This document shows positions 26,305 through 36,600 of a DNA stretch of 64,000 nt, piece by piece. The notes below the pieces were generated by a model that searched no databases, was not told where the DNA came from, and worked only from the letters and a program-made list of their open reading frames with translations. Both the position numbers and the translations under genes were made by a program. Origin of the DNA: Lepturacanthus savala. Its lineage: Eukaryota; Chordata; Actinopteri; Scombriformes; Trichiuridae. Location of the stretch: the NCBI GenBank assembly GCA_030544235.1, contig CM060461.1, forward strand, positions 28,166,133 to 28,230,132, given 5' to 3'. Each line of letters opens with the position of its first letter. Position 1 is the stretch's first letter.

Positions 26305-26515
26305 AGTGGCTAACGGCTAATTTTGCTAGCAGCTAGCTACCAATCAAACTAATATGTAGCTTTGTCCACAATCCGATTAAGTTGATTAAGATGAGACCTT
26401 ATTATCGTTAACGAGCTCTAACGAGGTACGTTACCATAGCAACAGCAGCTTGATTCATGATCTCATTTGTTGGTATTTATAAATATAAATAAATAAGGAG
26501 CACTGTTATAACTAC
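26305..26515. repeat. Interspersed repeat, copy 2 of 2
   Basis: Shares the ordered blocks described for 6,965-7,160, including ACGAGCTCTAACGA and TTACCATAGCAACAGC. The two copies differ by substitutions and small indels. Confidence 0.6.
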
Positions 26516-26550
26516 TGTTATTATTTGAGGGGTTAAAGAAGAAGCAGATG

Positions 26551-26551
<1 letters not shown>

Positions 26552-26632
<81 letters not shown>
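26552..26632. repeat. TG microsatellite (~80 bp)
   Basis: Pure (TG)n directly after the interspersed repeat copy. Confidence 0.95.
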
Positions 26633-26634
<2 letters not shown>

Positions 26635-27595
26635 ACATGTGAGGTTAAAGTGGTAATGTGTAAGATTACTACTTCCATCCTTTTGTTTTTTAAGGCTGGC
26701 GACGTCTTTGATGATAAACCAGAAGTTTGCTGTGATGTTTCCTCGCAGCTCGCCGACGCCGCGGTTCTTTATTCCATTTTCTGTCGATGAAGTCGATGAA
26801 AACGTCGACGCCAAGGGAAGAATGTCACTGCCGTTTCTGAACAAACAACACAGAAATCTGCAAATCTGAGTCTGGAAAATCCTTTGTCATGGAAACACTC
26901 GCGTTTTATTCTCTTAAATTAAGAATATGAGACATTTACAAGAGTTATAGGTTAAAAAATGAATGGATATAACCTGAGAGAATCAATTAAAGAACGTGTT
27001 TTATTTTACAATCCCTAATGAGATGTCATTCTGGGGGAAAACCAGGGTGAAATGTGACTTTCCTTCCTCGCATGCGTCCCTGTGGTTTCTGGGGAAAAGC
27101 CGTAAAAACTGTGGGTGTAGGTGCAGCTTTTCTTTGAGAATTCGGGCTCCACATGTTGCACCTCTCGTCCCATAAAAAGAAAAAAGCCGGTGGGTTTTAA
27201 GGATTAATTTCAAAAGCACACTGACACATTTCTGCGCTATTCCTGGTTTGCGGCTTTTAAAGGAGTCGACGCTGAATCTCAGACTTAACGGAGCTGGAGG
27301 ACGGGATTAAACGGGATAATTCGGAGTTAAATGAACCCTTTTGTGTTGTTACTGCTGCTCCTCCTGTGTTTGTTTTAACTGGTGAAGACCAACAGGGAAA
27401 TTGTGAGTGACAGTGACCAAATGGACAAACAGAAAAAACCCAAAGTAGTGGTGTCAGGTGTAAAACAACACTCTAACCCACATGTTCTATGAAGTATAGC
27501 CCTAACGTCTGGTTAATTATGAATATAATCACTTTAAATGTCAGTATAGGTGCTGCCAATTTGGTAATCATATATGTTTTTGTCAGTGATTGCTA

Positions 27596-27866
27596 TATAA
27601 GCTATACATCAAATTAAACAGGAGAAACTCCTCTACAAGCACATATAAGTCATATTTACACACACCCAACACAACTCCAACACCAAGCTAATTAATTAAC
27701 GAATATGACGATCATAAAGCCAACCCACTTGCCACATTTTGATGGCTAGCGCTCTGATACTTCATGTTACACAGATAATAATAATCTCATATGAAAGCTG
27801 AGACTTTGACGAGTCCAACGGTACCATCAGTGTAGCTTTATGACAAAAACTCAGTAAACTAGCAGC
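27596..27866. mobile_element. Partial copy of the TTAA-flanked element at 30,645
   Basis: From GCTATACATCAAATTAAAC to TAGCAGCCAAAAA this segment is nearly identical (a handful of differences and one gap) to 30,695-30,980. It lacks both terminal inverted repeats, so it is a truncated copy or a local duplication. Non-coding. Confidence 0.8.
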
Positions 27867-27929
27867 CAAAAACATATGTCAATATCGAGCTAATATCCAG
27901 CTAATGGTGGTGGATTATGTAAATACATG

Positions 27930-28745
27930 TTAGCATATTAGCATAGCTGCTAACGTGGTTTTAGATACTTAATAGTGTCATTCAAATCAAATTAAATCAT
28001 TCCTCTATTAAAAAGCAGGCTTTTAGCTTGATGTTAGCTATACTAGTGGATATTTTGGGTTTGTATCCTGTGAAATATTTAAACACCAGCTTGATGGACT
28101 GGCAGATATTCATGTTAGCATAGCTGCTAATATGTTAGCATAGCTGCTAACATGACTAATGACTGTAAGTAACTTGATATTTATGGCTGTTAATTTAAAC
28201 ATGTTAAGGTTGAACATGGTAAACATTGTACCTGCCATGTTAGCATAGCTGCTAATGTGTTAGCATAGCTGCTAACATGGCTTTAATCAAATCAGTCCCA
28301 TATTAAATAGATCATTAGTACCATAGTTGAAGACAAATGTCTATAAATATATAAATTATTGGCTTTTAATCTAATAACATTAAAGGTGACCATGGTAAAC
28401 AATGTACCTGCCATGTTAGCATAGCTGCTAAAATGTTAGCATAGCTGCTAATATATTAGCATAGCTGCTAAAATGTTAGCATAGCTGCTAATATATTAGC
28501 ATAGCTGCTAAAATGTTAGCATAGCTGCTAATATATTAGCATAGCTGCTAATATATTAGCATAGCTGCTAACATGACTAATGACTGTAAGTAACTTGATA
28601 TTAATGGCTTTTAATTTAAACATGCTAAGGTTGAACATGGTAAACAATGTACCTGCCATGTTAGCATAGCTGCTAATATGTTAGCATAGCTGCTAGTGTG
28701 TTAGCATAGCTGCTAACAAGTTAGCATAGCTGCTAGCATGGTTTT
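27930..28745. repeat. 20-bp hairpin repeat field (TTAGCATAGCTGCTAA)
   Basis: TTAGCATAGCTGCTAA occurs about 20 times, often at exactly 20-bp spacing (28,410-28,575), with ATG/ATA spacers. TTAGCA and TGCTAA are perfect inverses around TAGC, so each unit is a 6-bp-stem hairpin. Larger blocks with GTAAGTAACTTGATAT and GGTAAACAATGTACCTGCC are also duplicated within the field. Confidence 0.88.
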
Positions 28746-30640
28746 AGACTCTTACTTGGGTTTTGTATGAAGACTAATGACTGTAAATCACTGTAGATTA
28801 TTGAAATTATCGTTTTTAATTCCATTTTCTTGACTTTTAATCCCATTTAATTTTATTTTTAAAGCTTTTGATGCTTTTACTCGCTGCGGAACCGTTCCAC
28901 TGCAGCTGTGTGTGCTACTCCAACCGCTCTTTACTGCAGAGACCAAATAAATAAACAAAATTTAAAATAGTCGGAGAAACAAACAAATAAAATCTGCCAG
29001 CTGGGCAAACCCTCCCGGCGGCTGTTGGCGCGGCGCCGGGTCGGAGGTGAACAAAACCGCTTCTTGAACCAGGTCTGGGAATGACGTGTTTGTGGCGTAT
29101 AGACCAGAACCAGAACGGGTCCACCACCACCGCCGCCGCCCCCCCCTCCACATGCCAAGAATACTAATATGCTTTAATGAGCGAATGTTCCAGACTTTTC
29201 TCTGTATTTGGCTGCAGGAGGAAGGTTTTTTTTTTTAAATCCTCTCTTTGCAGCTCCCACGTTCGCTTTTCACAACAATAAATCAAACAGAAGAGTAAAC
29301 TCTGGTGGGATAAAACATGTCAGTGTAATCTGCTTAATGCTCTTTATTCTAAGAGTCTGTGTTTGCAGCTGCACCGCCCTCTGCTGGCCAGGAGGAGTAG
29401 TGCAGCCACTCCACTTATACGATTGGTAAAAATCAATTAAAACACCTTTAAAAGTGCTATTTGTAATTAAAATGACAACAATAAATAACTCATCTTCATC
29501 TAATTGAATAATAATATGTTTATACATTAATAGGGCAACAAATCCTGGGAGATAAAACTCATTAAAAGCCCAAAATATCTGTTTTTTTTTTTATCTGGAA
29601 GGGTCAAAAAGAGATGAGCGATAACATAAAATTATTGTTTTAATTTATTTCTGCTTGTTTTAGGGTTAAATGAGATGTAGACAGTAAAAAAAACAGTGGT
29701 TTATTGTTATTAAAAAGTCAATTTATTTACAAAAATCATGTTTTTTTATCCGTATCACACAGATGTGAGCAGGTTTTCCTTTAAATTCGATATAAATAAG
29801 AACACATGGAGCTGATATTTACATCGTTTGAATCCTCTCTACTTTCTCTTGAAAAGGATGGAATCATTTCTTTTTTCCAACCTTCCTGGGTGGTTTGTAA
29901 ACGCTCTGCTCTCACATGCATGTGTCTTTATTTAGTCTGTATAGGGGAACAGAGCCGTGGCCGCTGCCAATTTTCTTTACATTGAGAAAATATGCGTTAG
30001 ATGGAAACCGACCAGAGCCAACAGATACAAGGCCCCTCCTTCCTCGCTGTTTCACTTCTGCTGCTTCTTTCCCACTGAAAATATCATTTAAACTGTTTTT
30101 ATAACCAGATGATGAGCAGATATTCATGCAAATACACGACGGGGGCGTCCTGATGAGAGAAAAGTAGATAAATCTGCAGGTAAATACACGTTAAATTGGA
30201 CGCCATGTTAAAAAAAAGGCTTTTATTCAGCATAGAGGAAGATGTGTTGCATGGAAATATTTACTCAAAAACCAATAAAACAATCAGGATTAGTCAAATC
30301 CATGATGCACAGCTGCAGGAAGTTAGATTCCTGATCTCAAGTTTAGGTCATTGTGCTTAATTTGATTAAATTCACTTTATCTTTGAATAAAAATGCATTA
30401 AATTTCATACAATTTAGTGTGTTTTATGCAACTTCTGTAAAGATTTAGGCCGATTTAAATGGTTTAAAACAACTTCTAGTTAAAATAATCTAGAAATTCA
30501 GTTTTTTTATTAGAATTCCAGGGTCTATAAATAACAAATAGAAGCTTAAAACCTGAAGAGGAGGATATATTTATTAAAATATAGAAGAATTTGAACACAT
30601 ATTACATATTACAGTTTTTATTGATTAACATGAACATTTG
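28746..30640. other. Intergenic, no gene recognised
   Basis: About 1.9 kb. 28,890-29,160 is relatively GC-rich and 29,370-29,390 is a strong CTCF-like motif. The rest is AT-rich with A/T runs. I found no exon with splice sites and homology. Confidence 0.45.
29370..29390 (-). promoter_or_regulatory. CTCF-like motif
   Basis: Read on the minus strand this is TGGCCAGCAGAGGGCGGTG, very close to the vertebrate CTCF core (CCASYAGRKGGC). It lies in the interval between ptch2 and kif2c. Occupancy is inferred only from the motif. Confidence 0.5.
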
Positions 30641-30644
30641 TTGT

Positions 30645-31150
30645 TTAACCCGTTAAACTCCAGATTGCTCCACTAATCTTATACAAATATAGTGAAGCTA
30701 TACATCAAATTAAACAGGAGAAACTCCACTACAAGCACATATAAGTCATATTTACACACACCAAACACAACTCCAACACCAAGCTAATTAATTAACGAAT
30801 ATGAAAATCGGTATACGATCATAAAGCCGACCCACTCTCCACATTTTGATGGCTAGCGCTCTGATACTTCATGTTATACAAACAAATGACATCTCATATG
30901 AAAGCTGAGACTGTGACGAGTCCAACGGTACCATCAGTGTAGCTTTATGACAAACACTCAGTAAACTAGCAGCCAAAAAACACTACAGTAAAAAGTCGCT
31001 TGTTTGAAAATGAAAATTGAAAATGTTTATTTGAGATCAATAAATGGTCGTTTAGTGTCGACCAACATCTCTGTGTTTATTCCAGATATATAACCTACTG
31101 ACTATGGGGATGTCCTAAACATAAAAAAGGGCTGGAGGTCAAGGGGTTAA
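30645..31150. mobile_element. TTAA-flanked MITE (piggyBac-like)
   Basis: TTAA at 30,645-30,648 is followed by CCCGTTAAACTCCAG. The right end reads CTGGAGGTCAAGGGG followed by TTAA at 31,147-31,150. The ends are imperfect inverted repeats and TTAA is the piggyBac target duplication. The 498-bp interior has no transposase frame, so it is non-autonomous. Part of the interior also occurs at 27,596-27,866. Confidence 0.72.
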
Positions 31151-31279
31151 AGGTCGGAGAAGTAAGAAAATCCTTTTGTTTTTCTGTTCAAATCATTGAT
31201 TTGAACATTTAGCGTTGAACGATGATTTCAAGCAACGAGACGACGAGTGATGTCGTTAGAGAGCTTTGAAAGTGTGTTT

Positions 31280-31281
<2 letters not shown>

Positions 31282-31333
<52 letters not shown>
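31282..31333. repeat. CA microsatellite
   Basis: Pure (CA)n, 52 bp, at the left edge of a purine-rich 600-bp stretch. Confidence 0.95.
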
Positions 31334-31337
<4 letters not shown>

Positions 31338-31399
31338 CCGCTGGGGGAAGTGTTTTAGCTGCAGGACGGAGGCTTGTGAGAATGGAATCGACTGACTTG

Positions 31400-31970
31400 A
31401 CTTGGAAGGGGAAAAAAAGAGGAGGAGGATTGAAGAGAGGAAAAAGGAGGAGGAGGGGGAGGAGGAGGAGGAGGGGGGGGGGGGAGGGGGATACCACCCA
31501 CTAAGCCAGTTGTGGAGAGGTTCTGGGGGTTGGGCCGCTCACAGGAAACAGTTGTGGCTCCATCCCAGGCCTCACACCGAGCAGCTCTGGGCCACCCAGT
31601 CATCCACAGACAGACCCACCAAATGGCCCGGGCCAACCGACAGGGATCTGTTTATTTTTCATCCTTTGGTGGTGGAGGTGGCGGTAGATGAGGAGGAGGA
31701 GGAGGAGGAGGAGGAGGGGGGGGGGGGGGGATTGTTCAGCACAAGCTGTTTATTAGACCTTTGATTTGTCATGTGTCAGCGTTCACTCACAGGGGGAATG
31801 TGTATACATAAGTACGACTTGTGTATAGTTAAGGAGGTTTGGAGGCTGAGGAGGAGGAGGAGGAGGAGGAGGAGGAGGAGGAGGAGGAGGAGTGAAGCCT
31901 CCCACGCTGAACTGCATTATGGGTCATTCTCCAGCTGTCCTGGGTTGTTGATATCATGGGGGGGGGGGTC
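31400..31970. repeat. Purine-rich GGA/G-run stretch
   Basis: GGA triplet tracts at 31,447-31,475, 31,689-31,717 and 31,849-31,892, with G runs of 8-14 at 31,475-31,488, 31,717-31,730 and 31,959-31,968. Such homopurine DNA could form triplexes or G-quadruplexes. Long open frames here are low-complexity and not coding. Confidence 0.8.
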
Positions 31971-32092
31971 ACTGGAGACCTGAGGTCATGGATGGAACTG
32001 ATTTATAATAATAGACACAACTGACTGGAGATTGATCAGAAAACTGCTTTATATACATATATAACATATAGGATCATCAATGACAAGTCACA

Positions 32093-32093
32093 C

Positions 32094-32178
<85 letters not shown>
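32093..32178. repeat. ATT trinucleotide microsatellite
   Basis: About 27 uninterrupted ATT units running directly into a TA run. Confidence 0.95.
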
Positions 32179-32179
<1 letters not shown>

Positions 32180-32184
<5 letters not shown>

Positions 32185-32356
32185 TACCAGCCTGATCACA
32201 TGTAAAAAATAAAAACATTAATAATAATAGTAATAATAATTATAATAATAACTAAAAGTAGAATATATCTATATCTACATATATCGCTATAGGTAGATAA
32301 ATAGATAGATGGATAGATAGAATACATTGATTTTGAAAGTTTAAAGGAAAAAAATA

Positions 32357-32419
<63 letters not shown>

Positions 32420-32513
32420 TCTGAAAATCAATGTAATCTATCTATCTATTTATTTATCTATCTATAGAGATATATATAGATATAGATAGATATTCTACTT
32501 TTATTATTTTTAG

Positions 32514-32606
<93 letters not shown>

Positions 32607-32765
32607 AGCCTGATCATATGTAAAAAATAAAAAAGTACATTAATAATAATAGCAATAATAATTATAATAATAAAATAATAATAAAAGTAGAATATCTATC
32701 TATATATATCTCTATAGATAGATAAATAAATAGATAGATTACATTGATTTTGAGAGACATACATT
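32180..32765. repeat. AT-rich palindromic repeat cluster
   Basis: A block containing AAAAGTAGAATAT, TAGATAAATAGATAGAT and ACATTGATTTTGA is present directly at 32,254-32,341, inverted at 32,418-32,510 and directly again at about 32,680-32,762. The arms flank (AT)n cores at 32,363-32,416 and 32,517-32,604. The direct copies also share ACCAGCCTGATCA near 32,186 and 32,604. Confidence 0.85.
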
Positions 32766-33220
32766 TATAATCATCATCATCAGTTTTTGAGTCTATAAAC
32801 TACATTTTCCCCAAATTCCAAATAAAAATATCATTGTTCATATTATTTATTTGCTGTAGATATGTAAGTAAGTGTGTAAGTATCTACATAAATAAGTTGG
32901 TAAATTAATTTTGTTGGTAAAGTAAATTAATAAGTGAAATATAAGTTAGTAAGTAAAATAAATTAGTAAGTAGAAGAAGTTAGTAATAAATAAATAAAGA
33001 AAGAAAAGGAAAAGGAAGTAACTTGAGAATATATAATATCTAATATCTTAATATATCTAATATCTTAATATATCTAATATCTTAATATATCTAATATCTT
33101 AATATATCTAATATATTAATATATCTAATATCTTAATATCTAATACAAAACATTATGAAAATAATGCTAAATATGCTAAATATTCAACTTGCAGTTCATT
33201 TTCCTTCCAGATGTTATTCC
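32766..33220. other. AT-rich spacer upstream of kif2c
   Basis: Contains short tandem phrases such as TATCTAATATCTTAA (33,030-33,145) and AAGTTAGTAAGTA. No gene seen. Confidence 0.55.
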
Positions 33221-33228
33221 TAACCTGA

Positions 33229-33247
33229 ACCACCAGGTGGCGGTAAA
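33229..33247 (+). promoter_or_regulatory. CTCF-like motif upstream of kif2c
   Basis: CCACCAGGTGGCGGTA matches the CTCF core. A second match, CGGCAGGTGGCGCTG, lies about 100 bp downstream at 33,331-33,345 in the same orientation. Confidence 0.45.
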
Positions 33248-33284
33248 TCACCACATCGACGCTCCTTAAATCAGACGCAGAAGA

Positions 33285-33495
33285 AGAAAACAACCAATTT
33301 GAAAAAAAACCGACCGATCCAACTGTTGAACGGCAGGTGGCGCTGTGTTCCGCAGTGACGTCACCAGCCCGCCAAAAAAAATCAGAGAAGAAGAAGAACA
33401 ATAAGAAGAGGCGACCAATCAGATTCGAGAACACCCGGAAGTAAGAATTCAAATTCAAAACGACGGCGACGTTTTGCAGTGAGTCTGGTGGGTGA
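33285..33495 (+). promoter_or_regulatory. kif2c: kif2c promoter and non-coding first exon region
   Basis: No TATA box is seen. The region holds CCAAT boxes at 33,294 and 33,415, a palindromic CRE TGACGTCA at 33,356-33,363, an ETS site CCGGAAGT at 33,435-33,442, and two TTCAAA motifs (CHR core TTTGAA on the other strand) at 33,448 and 33,454. CCAAT followed about 30 bp later by CHR is the arrangement of G2/M genes such as mammalian KIF2C. A donor GTGAGT at 33,492 and an acceptor at 33,641-33,642 suggest a 5' UTR exon ending at 33,491. The start site is inferred. Confidence 0.5.
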
Positions 33496-33652
33496 GTTTG
33501 ATTTTTTTTATCGGTTGAGAATAGAGATAAATAAACGAGTAAAGCAGAAAATGTAATGATAGATTGTTCGTATATAATGGAGGCTATGTATTATAATGTC
33601 GTTAATGATATTAATCATATATTGTTTTTTTTCCCGTGACAGAGCCGCGAAC

Positions 33653-36600
33653 ATGGAGACTAGCTTGTCCAGATTTCTGGTCGGACTTTCTGTCCAGATC
33701 AGCCGCAGCGACGGTCAGCTGCTTGTTTTTATGCTAAATTTTAGCCGCATAAGTTGCAGTCAAAGCGTGACTATTAATTAATTAATTTATTTATTTATTT
33801 TGTGTAAATCAGGGCGCGTTCATGAGGCGACGGTGAAATCCGTGGACACCGTCAAATCCACGGTGATGGTGGAATGGCACGAGAGAAACATATGTCGAGG
33901 GAAGGAGGTCAGTGACTTTATATCTGTCAATTTCATCAGTGATCCCAATTGTAAAGATAATATAAATGCTACAATACTTATTATATTAGATAATTGCCTC
34001 AACACTTATAATAGTGTCTGAATAATAGTAATTAGTAGTAGTTGTTTACAATTTGCTACGTTTTTTTAAATTGAATTTCCAATTTATACTGTCATGTTAG
34101 CATCTAATTATTAAAAAAATAACATGGGACAAATTATCACAGATATCTAGAGACTCATACAAGAATATGCAGGTAACCACTGTTTTATTTATTTTTATTA
34201 ATTTTTTCAAAGATTGGAATCCATAATTTTGTGTTGCTATGCTGAATATTAAAAAAACTGCAGTGAAATAGCAAGAAAATGATGATAGATGTACTTTAAC
34301 AAAGGAAAAATGGGAACGTTGCTGTTTTAAATGACATTAGTGACCAATAACCAGCGTGTCTCCATTAATGTTTATTAATTTTTCCATCTCAATAAATCAC
34401 GCAAGCCTTCTGGTTTCCCTCAAAGAGCCAATTGTAAAGATCGTATATATGTATCTACACATTCTCAGTTTATGTTATTATATTAGATAATTGCCTCTCC
34501 ACTCATAATAATTTGCTAAGTATTTTAAACTGAATTTAAAAATCAGCTGATGCAGAAATACTGTTAAGTTGGTGTCTAATTCAGGGATGAGCAACCCTGG
34601 TCCTACAGGGCCACTGTGGGTGCAGGAACACACCTGATTCTACTAATGAACCACTAGAGTCATTGTGAAGGACCTTCATTAGTAGAATCAGGTGTGTTGG
34701 AACAAAAACCTGCACCGACGGTGGAACTCTAGGACCAGGGTCGCCTACTCCTGGTCTAATTCTTATAAATGCTGCAGCGAAACATGTAAAATCATCACAG
34801 ATATCTATAGACTCATCATGCATCGCTTAAACCTTCACAATAAAAGCATTCTAAAACATAACCTGTGTATGCTTTGACGTGTTCATGCTTCAGGTGGAAG
34901 TGAGCGAGCTGTGTGCACTGAATCGAGACCTTTTGGAGCATATCCACGCTATAAGCAGCAAAGCTGCGGAGCTGCCCACCCGAGCTGCAGAGAAGGTAAC
35001 GTCACCTTCGTTTCCACCAATTAGAAGCAACTAAAACTTTATTTATAAAGCACTAATCACACAAAGTGCTTCACATGGAAGAGAATTCAAAATGTTTTAT
35101 ATCCGCTTTGGCATGAAATGGACTTATTTTCTTCATAATGTCAATTGGCATTGAGTTATGTTGTTTAAAAATAGTAGTATTACTAGTATATTACTAATTA
35201 TTTAATATTATTCTGGCTTTACTGAAAAGTAACAGTAGTAATGTACTCGAGTATAATTCTTTATGCATATTTCCATGTGATGCTGCTTTGAAATGCAGTA
35301 GAATGGAAGTACACAGTAAAATAAATGTACTTTCTACTCAACTGTATTTAACTGCAGCTTTAGTTCGTTCTCAGATTTTATTTTCCATCAAATTAATATC
35401 TTAAATGTCTATTATTTATATAATATTCTAAGTTATTTTAGAATTTTATGACAGATGCCAACATAAAATGAGTACTTTTACTCCTGATGCTTTAAGTACA
35501 TGTAGCTGATAATACTTAAATGACTTGCCTATTTTAAATTGAGGACTTTTCCTTATTATTGAGTATAATAAAACTAACTTGACTAATTTATTTAGTTGAG
35601 AAATGATCGTTTGAATGTGACATTCCTGATCTGTTGGGTCTAACTCTGGATCTGGGTGTTTTATTCCTGTTTCTCTACTTTATAGAAGTATGAAGGTCGA
35701 CTGCGCTCCTCCAGGATTCCTGCACCTCCTTCCTGTATGTACATATTTCTGTTTAATCCTCAGAATTCTGTGTTAAGAGTTCAGTTGTTTGTGTTTTAAC
35801 GTCATCTTTCCATTTAAAAGCTTCTACTCCTGCAGTCGCCAAGGCTGAAGAGTCAGGTCGGCAAGGAGTGCATGTTCTTTCTCTAAAGCAAACGAATAAT
35901 CCAATCGGCTTTTTGTGTAAAAGGGGGTAAAAAGGGTTCCTGCAGGGCTTGAATTTCTACACCCAGATCTTAATATTTGTGCAGTGTGTACCTATTATTT
36001 TAATAAAATAATGTAGGTTAAATTAAAAAGTAGCAGAACTGTCACGGCCCCAGAAGTTCTCTTTCCAGAATATGAAAAATGGAAGTAAAACGCATTTAAT
36101 ACCTGTAAATATTCACTAAAAATCAATTAACAGGCTTTTTTAATCCTATTTGCAGTAGAACATCATCAGATTTAGTGCAAAATGAGATTTGCTTTTAATT
36201 CAAATGTTTTTTTTGTGAAATTGGGATTAAATTTTAAATAAATGGTGTTAAAACGACTTTAATTGAACCTGTAGGAACCCTGTAGAAGAGGTCACTGATC
36301 TTTACTGGCACAGGGTTGCAAACTGCAGATCAATACGTTTGGGTAATGGGAACTTCTAGCATGCAACACTGCACCTTGTTTGTTGGTCATTAATCTAAAT
36401 CAGTGGCTTATGGAAATGAAATGTACACCAGGCAACAGGAGGCTGAGCTGGCTGCACAGATAACACTATTAATGTTTTAACAATGTTAAGCTTGTATGAA
36501 CAGCGAGGGAGTAGCTTTACTTAACACTGACAGTTTAAACTGACGCTATTATTAATATTATAGCAGCTGTTTGACTGTGATCCGTCTTCCTTCCAGTCTC

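Noticed and set aside
31402..31764. 120-codon frame rich in Glu and Gly
   Set aside because: Product of GGA and G-run repeats; no homology, no splice context.
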